This document shows positions 24,281 to 34,373 of a stretch of 64,000 bases of DNA, in pieces. A model generated the notes under the pieces. The model had not been told where the DNA came from. It saw only the letters and a program-made list of their open reading frames with translations, and ran no database searches. Both the position numbers and the translations under genes were made by a program. The first letter of the stretch is position 1. Each line of letters starts with the position of its first letter. Location of the stretch: assembly GCA_914767715.1 (NCBI GenBank), contig OU612066.1, forward strand, positions 36,368,283-36,432,282. The letters are read 5' to 3'. This DNA is from Membranipora membranacea (Eukaryota > Bryozoa > Gymnolaemata > Cheilostomatida > Membraniporidae).

Positions 24281-24307
24281 CCCCAACCTTATAATGTCTC
24301 TTAACAG

Positions 24308-24517
24308 GAATGTTTGCCCAGCACACTGTGATGGATGTGGTGAGGTGTTAGACCAGCCCTATAAGCTGCCGTGTCTGTCTGACTTTGTGGGAGCATGCTG
24401 TCGGGAGGCCATGTTCTCTGAGAGGATACCTCGGGAGTGTCCCGTTCAGTCATGTGATAGGAGAGAAATATCCAGCGAGTATCTGTGGGAGGTAGATGAA
24501 GCTGCTCTGGCTAACAG
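24308..24517 (+). CDS. Second RING-like zinc-finger exon, inserted within AAA5
   Basis: The acceptor is cttaacag and the donor gtcagt. The frame gives C-D-G-C-G-E-V-L-D-Q-P-Y-K-L-P-C, then a Cys pair (ACC), then C-P-V-Q-S-C, which is the spacing of an RNF213-type RING. The usual His of the C-x-H pair is replaced (C-L-S-D), so zinc site completeness is doubtful. After the RING comes a helix (SSEYLWEVDEAALANR) like the segment after the real RING. It leaves in phase 2 and fits the next exon (25221, QYFENTAVQTAFIGY) exactly, so it is spliced into AAA5. Its link to the upstream exon is out of phase. It could be a shuffled copy of the RING exon from a paralogue. Confidence 0.6.
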
Positions 24518-25220
24518 GTCAGTATTGTTGCTAAAGGTTTACAGATCACAGTCCCATTTGAACAAGTTTTCAGAAGCAATTGTATACCAAGTGTGAAATA
24601 TCCTAAATATTCCTAAAAAGAATTTTAGATGAAGTCCAGAAAAGGTCAAAGCATGTGCTTCGTATAAATTTCAAAAGTTTAATTTATACTCGGATGTACA
24701 TGAGAGTATTATCTGAAATGTATTGCTCCTTCCATTATGTGTCCAAACACCACTCTCACTCTGGATAAACCAACTGTCTTGCAGAAAACCAAAACACACA
24801 TCTTGATGACTTTATTAGTCAGTCATGCATTTTTGATAACCATTAGATGACTGAGCAAACTTGCTTTCCGGGGGGGGGGGGGGGGCTTTTTAGTACTACG
24901 GTTACTTGAACCTGTACTCTGATAATACAATCTTTTTGTGGTATCCCCATTGAAGACAAGACAAGACATATGAGGAATGATAACACTACATCATGTCCCA
25001 TGACGCTGTTGAATATTAGTTTTCTGAGATTTCGACACGGAAAGCTTTCTGATTGTGTATAAAACGATACAATTACTCAACCTGAAAGCATCAGCGATTC
25101 CAATGTTCGACTTGAGATTGACTCGTAACTAGGTTCTGCCATTTGGTACTGCGGTGTCAGGGTTTCGATGTTAGCTGTGCCAAAGTTTTCTCAATGAGTA
25201 AGATTTATGTCTGTTTTCAG

Positions 25221-25912
25221 GCAGTATTTTGAGAACACAGCGGTACAGACAGCGTTTATTGGATATAGTAGTGAGGCTACTGCTCTATGTGTTAGGAGAG
25301 CTACTGATGATACTATCTCTGTACAGAGGGAAGAGGAAGAGGTGGATCAAAGTCAGATAGAGGATGAGGTAAATACTAGTATTTTTGTTGTTGAAGATTT
25401 CAGGCTGCAGTTATATCACACATTGCATTTAGTGGTAGAGGGTTGATAGCTCATGTTGGAGTGTATCCCAGCCCTCTGGAACGCCTACAGCGATCAGCTC
25501 GTTAATGAAAATTTCCCCTGATGCTGTGCTGAGTGTATAGTGAGTTCTTTGTTTTTTGCCCACCAAATGAGCTCACAATTATAAAGCGTCGAGACATGGG
25601 TTCGATGTTTACCTAATTTTCTTGCAGGTCTACGAGAGAGCGAAATTTCATTTGTTACAATGTGCTACTGGAGAGTCTGTATTACGATTGGATAAAACTG
25701 AGATATACTATGAGTTTAAGTCCTTACAGGAAATGTACAGCACATCAGAAGTAATGGGATCAATCAGGTGCGTCTGATCCACACCCATCAGGCTTACTCA
25801 GAACTTAAGCTGACTATGGATAATCTATCTGCTGTTATGTCGCTGACTGTTCACTACTGACAGGACTTATCCAATCACTTCACAGGCTCTCAAAGCCATC
25901 ACTACAGATAAG
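25221..25912 (+). CDS. RNF213: RNF213-like AAA5 C-terminal exons and abrupt end of the ATPase core
   Basis: Exons 25221-25368 (A-F-I-G-Y-S-S-E-A), 25628-25767 (L-L-Q-C-A-T-G-E-S-V-L-R-L) and 25864-25912 (16 codons, ALKAITTDK at the end), with phases 0, 2, 0. The first two match the vertebrate FIGYHSD and NCATPDAVVRL landmarks. The vertebrate protein then continues through the rest of AAA5, AAA6 and a hinge for some hundreds of residues. Here the next exon (26143) is already in the E3 module. The phases agree across this join, so the shortened protein would stay in frame. Confidence 0.7.
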
Positions 25913-26142
25913 GTAGGGATACAATATAAACATATTCATGTTCCACAAAGCTTTCATTGACAGTTGATAGTCAGGTACTTCCATATTCATTATTTTTTTC
26001 ACAATTGGTAGCGGAACACTGCTCTGTGTTGTCATGAAAATGTATCTACTTGCAAAATGTGAAATTCTGTTTCAATATACTATCAAATTTTCAGAAGAAA
26101 TTTTAGGAATAATTTTACTCAGTAATATAATACATATTGTAG

Positions 26143-27135
26143 CCATGTGAGGTTAGAGTGTTGGAGTGTTTGCTGAATCACCTGACTGTTATTAAACTAC
26201 CTGAGTTATTACCAGACCCTGAGAGATGGGTTAATCTGGTCATGATGTGCGATAGGGTGATGGAGCAGATGACTTCTACTCGCAGTAATCAGGAATATCT
26301 CAACGTCTGCAGGTTAGTAATTTAGTTAAGTAAGTTCAGTTAAGTATATTAGTAAGTCAGTTTGTTAGTTATAGCTAGTTGCATCCCCTACTCTTACTTG
26401 AATCTGGAGGCCGATGGTACCCACTTATTGTCTGCATCTTAACTTAACTTCGAGGGTTGAAGACCGATGGCCTAGGGGTCTGCTATGGTTGCTATGCGAA
26501 TTGGTGATATTTGTACTGATAGTGCTCAAAATGTTTGTTCCTCCTTCAACACAGCAATGTGTGGAACCGCCTCATATTTAAGAGACTCTATGTGGAGCAT
26601 GTGATCATTCCTAGTCCGATAAACCCTGAGCGTGGTCAGAGGAAGGCCTACAAACTTCTCTCACTCATCAAGGTAAAATTGTACTATGATACTGTAGAAT
26701 TGTTGACATCACATATCCTAGACATACCCTTGCTGTCCAAACTGTTATCCTCAACATAAGGCAACCTATATCTTGTTTACTTATTGCAAAAGATATCATG
26801 TTGTTGACTCATCAATTTGTTTACATTATTTTATTTCATAGACCTTGAAATTTTTTACCAAGAAAATATTCCAATGTGTGATATTAACCTACCTGTCCCA
26901 TTCTTCAATAGGCGTTGCTAATGTGCTTGTTTTAAATTCAAATGCAATATTTAGCAAAGAGTACCAAATATCTTATATTTTATTATGATCGAATAACTCA
27001 TGCTTATTTCAAACTTATTTATGTTTGACTTATATAGGGTCTTCGAGGCACAGAATTTCAGACTTATAAGAATTTTGAGAAGGTTGTTAATGGTCTCCGT
27101 GGGATAGTTGGAGAAGGAGTTAGAACTCTCTACCC
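26143..27135 (+). CDS. RNF213: RNF213-like E3 module, N-terminal exons
   Basis: Exons 26143-26312, 26555-26672 and 27038-27135, phases 2, 0, 2, all consistent. They match the vertebrate E3 shell before the RING: P-D-P-E-R-W-V-N-L-V (26212-26241) and N-R-L-I-F-K-R-L-Y-V-E-H-V (26565-26603). These helices pack around the RING and C-terminal domain in the known structure. No stops or shifts are seen in this block. Introns 26313-26554 and 26673-27037 hold nothing recognisable. Confidence 0.78.
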
Positions 27136-27515
27136 GTGAGTGTGCATAGTTGTGTGTATGAAGTCATTGTTATTATCATCATAAGACTTTTTACTTGCAT
27201 TGTTTATAGTGTTGAATGCATGCGACACTAACTAATGAATTTAGTGATGAAATCCTTATGTTAATGAGTGGTGGCTCCAGAAGACGTTATCGGCTAAAAG
27301 AATAAGTTTTGATTGAGTGATATCGACTACTCTTGAAGACATTTAACAAATTAGACACAAAACAGTATTAAGATCATGTGGGAAATTTCATGCATCTCTA
27401 TAAACATTCTTTATATATTGCACAGTGATTGTCCGCCTAGATGTCCAATATGTAAGAGGCCTCTCGACTCACCTGTCAGACTGACATGTGGGCACCTGCT
27501 CTGTGATGTCTGTGT

Positions 27516-27966
27516 CAGGGGCGTATATTCTAAAAAAATTCACTCACCGACTTTTTAGAGATGAGCATAATGATCGGGCGTGGCCCGATCCACACGTCGT
27601 AGGCGTGGCGGAGGCTTAAGCGCCCTCCCACCACGGAAATTTTTGCATGTCGGTAGCAAAATAGTGCAAGCAGAGAGGTATTTCAATAGCTCACTGAGCT
27701 GTTGGGTACTTTCAGAAAACAACTCAATAGCAGTAGAAGATTACGGAAAAAATGCTCCAGTTATAAAGCACCCATTTGAAAAAAAATATGACTATGTTGG
27801 GATTCGAACCCACAACATTATTAAATAACAGTGAATACAAGGCAGACGCTCTACACACTTAGCTATTCAGCCTGGCTTTAAAAGGCAATGCTTCGATATG
27901 CGTGTTATAGGTGAGGAATTTCATTCACGGATTTCCGTGGTCCATGATTGCTAATATACGCCACTG
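27516..27966. mobile_element. hAT-type non-autonomous element in the RING exon
   Basis: It starts CAGGGGCGTATATT and ends AATATACGCCACTG (one mismatch as an inverted repeat). It is flanked by an exact 8-bp duplication GTCTGTGT (27508-27515 and 27967-27974). The CAG start and 8-bp duplication are hallmarks of hAT elements. At 451 bp without an ORF it is a MITE. The intact duplication implies a recent insertion. Confidence 0.88.
27791..27875 (-). other. tRNA-like sequence inside the hAT MITE
   Basis: The minus strand reads TAGCTAAGTGTGTAGAGCG (A-box-like) and, about 40 bases on, GGTTCGAATCC, a perfect B box. The T arm is flanked by GTTGTGG and CCCAACA. The overall layout is that of a tRNA with an enlarged, AT-rich variable/anticodon region, so a tRNA-derived pseudo-gene or captured SINE head rather than a working tRNA. 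Confidence 0.6.
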
Positions 27967-28387
27967 GTCTGTGTCACTGAGATACAAACATGCAGTCAAG
28001 ATAACTGTGACTTACTGATAACTACTGATTATACTTACCAGCCTCAATATGATGAGATCGAGTAAGTAACAACATCACATCCAAAAAGGATGAGAATATG
28101 CATAACATGTTCTTCATTTTTCTTCGAGTGAATTAAGTTAGTAGATCCATTCATTATTTTATCTCTTTAACCAAGGAGTAACCAAGGCATCGCCAAACTC
28201 AAAGGGACCTGTGAGTCATCAGTGAAGTGAAAAAAGGATACTGTGGTGTTTGAGATGCAGCAGATTGTTGTTCGCAGGCTGAAGTGACGCATCGTTATCA
28301 AATTTTTGTAAGGTAATACTCTCATAACTTATAACCCGTGTAAAGATTGTAAATAAAAACAACTATTATTCAATTTTCTCTCCACAG

Positions 28388-30758
28388 CGAGGTTGCTTAC
28401 CAGGAGTTTGTCAGGCTCAGAACAAGACTAAATCAGTTCTTCATGCGGTTCGTCTCTGAGCTGGTTTTCCTCTCTGAGCCCTCCACTGATGTGATAACCT
28501 GGCTAGCTGAGTGTGTGACGTTCCGCGGAGGCACCAGACGATTCAGTATATTTAACTGTGAGGACGTAGTGGACCCTGACCCTGTACTGAGGTCATTCTT
28601 ACTGAAGTTATCGCTGAAGTGTAAAGCTAGTCAGAGAGTTAGAGGATATCTGGACAAGATTGTTACTCAGCCGAATGTTACTAAGGCGGACCGACAGCAG
28701 ACTATGGTTCTTCTCATGGACTGTCATAAGGTAAGCTGATGATATACACCTAGGAGAGGACTGGCAGTGAGATACAATCATAGACTTATAAATAAACCTA
28801 GATAATATATACAGCTGAAATCAGGCAATTAATTGTGGACGGTGTAACGACATTGGATGGTGTAGATGATGAGATGAGATCATTGAATAACTGTCCACAA
28901 TTCAGGTTTTTTTTCCATACCTCGATCAATTTCGATCGGATCTTGAGTTTGAAAATTTCTTTACAAACAGCAGCATCTTGTTATCAACATGCTGTTATTT
29001 CTTCTTCAAAATAACTTTTGCCTAAAATTTGTATCAAATTGTTCATGACCAGCTTCTAAATCAATTGTAATTTTCAAACTCAAAATCCGTTCGAAATTGA
29101 TTGAGTTATCAACTAGAATCCCGGTATATGAGCTGCAAGTCGGTGATAACACCAATGCTACTACACCATTCAATGTCGATACGTGCCCACAATTAAATGC
29201 CTCAGTGCCTCAATGCTTATGCTCCATATAGTGTCAGTCAAGGTTTTTGATTGATTGATATCCACTTTATTTTTACCGCTCAAAATAGTACATGGTGACA
29301 TATCTATCATAATAAGAGCGAGCATAACAAACATAAAAGGTAAAAACTAAATAATCAATGTGTATTTGAAATGTCTTTGATTGATTGGTTGATTATTAAG
29401 TCACTTTTTATGTCTCTTCCATGATTTAATATTTTCCCCAACAATGTTTTTGAAGACGCATGATTATATCAGCTCCATTTATAGTACCAGGTTCACATTT
29501 TTTAACATGTAATGGTATAAAATTGATTGTTACAAAATTGTTGCAATCTAAATGGGTGACATTAATATGAGAAATGGCTGGCTCACTTAAAAAAACTCTG
29601 TCTGTTCTATCTAGGATTTGAGTGAGAGGACTTATGGGATATCAGAGCTATCAGCAGCACTTTCAGCGCACTTTCAGATCAATGCTTAAGGCAAATCAGA
29701 TCATGTTTTATATTAGGCACATACTGAAATATTATCATTATTCTTACAAAAGTGTTATCTTGTTACAGATACATGGTGGTAAGGCAGTTACTCTCCACAT
29801 CAGGAGAGAGCTATGTGAAAGATTTGATAAACACTCCTCAGACATACCTGGTGACTGGGGATGTGAAGGAAGCACTGGAGTCCTTTGTCGTGCCTGATGC
29901 TCTGTCAGTATATGGAGGAGACATGTACCTGACTGCTAAGGAAGCTTTCAATAAGCTCATCACTGAATCAGCATCAAGTGGAGAAAGCTTCGATAAAGCT
30001 TTCAATGATTTCAAGCAGGTACGCAGAATATAGCTATTTAATTACTATTACGTATTGACTGGCATTTATTGGACATATACATGTGCAGGGTAACCTCAGT
30101 CGTGCATATTTGTTAACACATCTCTGTAGCCTCTTACTGAAGGGCTGGTCAGTTGATGTTTCTTTGTTTACAGTCCTGTCCCGACCCAGGGCTGATGTTA
30201 CATGTACTATTTAACCGAGTAACTAGAAGCTTTACTCAGGCCACACCCTTACTTAGCTCAGTACTGCAGGCAGTGAGGACTGGGTTTGAGCGATGGACAT
30301 TCACTGAAAAGGTAAGTTACATCAAATAGGCTAATTTACTTATTATCATACTTATACTGTTTTCGATTCAACAAAGTTCAATGATTCCTAGTCGCCGGGA
30401 CTCGGTCTATTATGTTTGATAACAATTTTACCCAGTCCTGAGGACTCGTACGAAGAGTATTTAACAACAATGACACCCAATTTGTTGGAATCTTTTTATT
30501 TCCTGTATCAGGCATTTTCGGATAAACGTAATTTTGCTTCACGTTACGTTTATATGACAAAACTTCTTTTACTTACAGCGGTACCTGAAAATGCTGGTAT
30601 ATGAGGGACAGCTTCCTCAACAGTTAGATTTTAATCGGTCGAAGGGAATACACCTGACCATGCTTGTATTACACTTGTTCAGTGGTACTAGAAATAAACA
30701 TCCTACTGGAATTATCCACCCTCTACACGAGCTTATAGAGACTCAATCTAAAGCTATG
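28388..30758 (+). CDS. RNF213: RNF213-like E3 shell exons
   Basis: Exons 28388-28730, 29615 to about 29686, 29769-30018, 30174-30311 and 30579-30758. The first (FMRFVSELVFLSEP...FLLKLSLK) follows the RING. The second (DLSERTYGISELSAAL) enters in phase after a good acceptor but hits TAA near 29687 with no donor. The third enters with one base, so it needs a phase-2 exon that is not present: a piece with the vertebrate 'VENDW' region is lost. The fourth and fifth are intact and in phase. Intron 28731-29614 contains a TTGATTGATTGA stretch at 29250-29264 that resembles a LINE 3' tail in reverse. Confidence 0.7.
29244..29600 (-). mobile_element. Possible LINE 3'-end remnant
   Basis: TTGATTGATTGATATCCACTTT at 29250 is the complement of a tail like the one at 57455-57481 (AATATCAATCAATCAATCAA preceded by AATAAAGTT), as left by 3' tails of some LINEs. 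The adjoining 300 bases have no coding match. Weak evidence. Confidence 0.3.
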
Positions 30759-31035
30759 GTGTGTATCTGAAAGCTGCAATGTACATAATATGTATTTGGT
30801 GCAGGGAAAAGAATGCAACATAACTTACACATTTTACAGAAATACTAGTCTGATCACTCGCATAGCTGCAACGAACCCAATATTGTGATAACTCATATTT
30901 GATTTTATGCAATAAAGCTGACATACCTGTTATTTGGGTTCTGTTTGGTTTCAAGCTCATACTCTTAGTTTAGTACCGTTGTCATATCTCGAGTGATGTT
31001 GTCACTTCCAACCGAATTATGTTACCGCTTTATAG

Positions 31036-34000
31036 GCTCGGTTCTTACCAACAATGGCTGACAATCTGTTTGAGGTGTATCAGGAGGCTATCAGAAAAGC
31101 TTTACAAGCTCCTAACGAGAACCCAGTAGCATACAGTGAGTCACATAGATAGACCTGATATATTAAGTTTTTTTTATATTATGCTCCTAGACCTACAATT
31201 CTGAACTTCAACTGAGCAACAAGATGTGCTTGCTGGAATATTTCACCTAAATCAAAATCCTGGTTTCCTTCTTTAATAGTATGCTTGTTCTATTCAAAAC
31301 ATTTTATATCTAAGGTCTCTCACAATGAGCTGATTTCCTTGTATGCATAATGTAGGCTAATCACCAATTATTTTTCTTTCTTATATAGGATGTCCAAATG
31401 GTCACCCATACGTCATCGGTGATGTAAGTTGTCTCACAGTACCTACCATCTTATGCTATTCTCCGAGCATCTCGTCTGTCCATTCCTCGAACGCTCTTGC
31501 TTTTCAATTCTTCAAACACACTGGCATGAGTATCTTCATGCATTTCACAATAACTCTGTGTAAATAACAATTCACATTATAATTCATGACATTATGCATT
31601 ACCATAGACTTAATATACTCCCTAGACAGGACAATGTTTATGCTTCACTGATCATAATATGTCCCACTTAAATAGCACGACATGACGTAATTAGTTTGTG
31701 CTGTGAGCCAAAGTTTACTATATACCAATCAATGAAATAATGTGAAAAATCAAGGGACGCTGGGCATGATATCAGCCCCTGTCCAGCCCCTCATTATTCA
31801 AACACGAAGAAAGTTGGTGAGTGTATGTAGAAGACCTTTCCGCACGAGATGGTATTCATAATTTGTCCCCAGAACCAGAACTTTTTATGATAAGATACAA
31901 TCATTAGCCAATAAACACTGAAATAAATACAGCCATTTACCCTCAGCACATCCATCACTACTATAAAAATGTAAAGAATACATATAACACAATATCAAAA
32001 ATATTTTGTTGGATGAGCCAGCTCTTATCACCACCATCATCGTTTTTTTCTTCAAAACTGTTCCTAGTAGTGACTGCACACAACCAGTCAGTTCAAATTG
32101 GATTGCCAATTTTATTGTCGCTTCACAAGGAAGAATAGATCTGTGCTGTAAATTTAGTATGCATACTACAGATAGCTGTTGTTCCTGAGTACGTATGATG
32201 AATCTAGAGTACATGACAATAACTTAAAATTACTATACTTCAGTACTGTAGTCAAAATCTAATGGCCTTTACTGTGACCAAACTTAATTTTGCCGATGCC
32301 GGTAAGGTTCTTTGAGTTTATCAATGTGATATCGGCGTCAACAGTGAATGTCAATTGCTTCCTTGACCTATTCACAGACACAGCAGTGTGAAAAAAGTAG
32401 TTATTACAACAGGACACGTCATCATCTGAGAAAATGGAACTACATGTAATGATGAAACTACAGGAAAAGAATGAAAGCAGTGATTCTAATAATTTCCAAG
32501 ACTGGAAAATAAATGCCGGCCAAACGACCACCAGCGTTATTGCTTGACTCAGCCGAGAGTTACGTGCTCATATGCATCACAGCTACTCACAAGCACAAAC
32601 CTCCGTAGTCTGCAATAAATCTTTGTTGGTATGAGCTAAGGCTTAGTATGGATAATGGCTGTTAGTATAGAAACAAGTCTGAGCCACAAAATAATGGTTC
32701 TGAACCCTTTATTTAGACAGCCAGAGAAGTTTTTGAATAAATGAGCAGCAACAATCCCTTCTGCAAGGACTAAAAATCACTTTGAAGGAGACATCGTCAA
32801 TTATACAGTCACATGCTTCCATCCTTTTTCCTCTGTAGTTTCATCATTACATGTAGTTCCATTTGCTCAGATGATGACGTGTTCTGGTTTGGTTTGGCTT
32901 ATTATAACAATCATTGTATTAGCAGGCAATAGGATTGGATTGGTACATGAAAATGAACATTTTAAATTCTGCTGTGAGCTGACATGTAGTATAGGAAAAA
33001 GCTCTTTAAATGCTTTTCTGTCCTGCACTTTGGCAGGCAATAGATGGTATGTAGGCGAGAGGATACCTTTGCACAGTTGAAAACAACACAACTAAAAAGA
33101 GGATGGTCTTTATCGGACGCAATTTTGTTTAAAAAGCTTTAGACATCTCAGTAATAACTCTTTTTTTCACGCTGCTGTTTCTGTGTATAGGTAGGGGAAG
33201 CAATAGACATTCACAGTTGACGCCGTTATCACATTTATAAACTCAAAGAACCTTACCGGCATCGGCAAAAGTTTGGCCACGGTAAAGGCCATTAGATTTT
33301 GACTACAGTACTGAAGTATAGTAATTTTAAGTTATTGTCACATACTCTAGATTCATCATACGTACTAAGGAACAACAGCTATCTGTAGTTTGCATACTCA
33401 TTTAACAGCACAGATCTATTCTTCTTTGTGAAGCGACAATAAAATTAGCAATCCAATTTGAGCAGACTGGTTGTGTTTAGTCACAACTTAAAATAATTTT
33501 AAGGAAAAATATGATGATGGTGGTGGTGGTGCTGGTGCTTAGATCTGGCTCATCCAACAAAATATTTGTGATCTTTTGTTATTGGTATTCTTAACATTTT
33601 TATAGTAGTGATGGAAGTGCTGAGGATAAATCGCTGTATTTGTTTCAATGTTTATTGGCTAATGATTGTCTCATATCATAAAAAGTTCTGGTTCTGGAGA
33701 CAAATTATGAGTACCATCTCGTGCGGAAAGGTCTTTTACATACACTCACCAATTTTCTTTGTGTTTGAATAATAAGGGGCTGGACAGGGGCTGATATCAT
33801 GCCCAGCATCCCTTGATTTTTCACATTATTTCATTGATGGATATAGAGTAAACTATGGCTCACAGCGCAAACTAATTACGTCATGTCGTGCTATTTAAGT
33901 GGGACAGTATTGAATGCTATTGGCCTGTCTAGGCAGTATATTAAGTCTATGTGCATTACTCTTAGCATCACGCCCTGTTTAATGCCATGTAATGTTATTT

Positions 34001-34125
34001 TATATCAGTGTGGCAGACCGTATTATTTAGCTCACTGTCACGAGTGTGGAGCTCAGATTGGAGGTAGAGGTCACAGGGCTGCTGCTGGTAATCAAACTCG
34101 ATCAGCCCCTCGATGATCAGGACAA
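31036..34125 (+). pseudogene. RNF213: RNF213-like RZ zinc finger, split over a 35-nt micro-exon and a 2.6-kb intron
   Basis: Exon 31036-31135 (ARFLPTMADNLFEVYQ) leads in phase to micro-exon 31389-31423 (CPNGHPYVIGD), then to 34009-34125 (CGRPYYLAHCHECGAQIGG, GRGH). Together they give the C/H pattern of the RZ finger, which in vertebrate RNF213 mediates ubiquitylation of lipopolysaccharide. The last exon reads into a TGA near 34114. To meet the next exon in phase 2 it must shift by one base near 34105, after which DDQDK joins SKKGHILRRH. The intron 31424-34008 is nearly filled by a snapback element. Confidence 0.75.
31596..33957. mobile_element. 2.4-kb snapback element in the RZ-finger intron
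   Basis: The left arm 31596-32471 and right arm 32822-33957 are reverse complements over almost their whole length, for example GCACGACATGACGTAATTAG at 31676 against its complement near 33868-33890. The right arm carries an extra segment of about 220 bases (about 32895-33110). The spacer 32472-32821 is unique. No ORF of note. The outer ends are GCATTACCATAGACTTAATA and its near-complement. Either a foldback transposon or an inverted duplication. Confidence 0.85.
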
Positions 34126-34373
34126 GTAAGTTATTGTAGTGTGTATGTGGAGATAATCACTAATGAAGAAGTTGTCCTACCATTGACATTCAGAAGATAA
34201 CTCCAAATCAATTATTATACTGGTATCAATTAATGATTAAATTTATTTTTCACATTCCCACTCATCTGATCACCATAACAGAGATTACATTGTCCTTTAA
34301 GATCTTTGTGTCACAACACTGCTTACAAATACCCAGTCTCCCCTCTTCATTATCATGTTGCGGTTATTATTAG

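Larger units (their letters stand above)
27426..28061 (+). pseudogene. RNF213: RNF213-like RING finger exon split by a transposon
   Basis: The exon starts after ttgcacag and enters in phase. 27426-27515 encodes C-P-I-C...L-T-C-G-H-L-L-C-D-V-C, the first six RING ligands. 27975-28061 encodes the last pair in TCSQDNC and then the post-RING segment up to donor gtaagt. Between them lies a 451-bp element plus one copy of the 8-bp target duplication. Without the element the two halves join in frame, and the exit phase (2) fits the next exon at 28388. With it, translation stops after VYSKKIHSPTF. The RING would be the canonical C3HC4 type. The present allele cannot encode it unless the element is spliced out, and no suitable splice pair is seen. 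Confidence 0.85.

Noticed and set aside
32006-32531. ORFs inside the snapback as transposase
   Set aside because: Short, no recognised motif, and mirrored in the other arm by broken frames.
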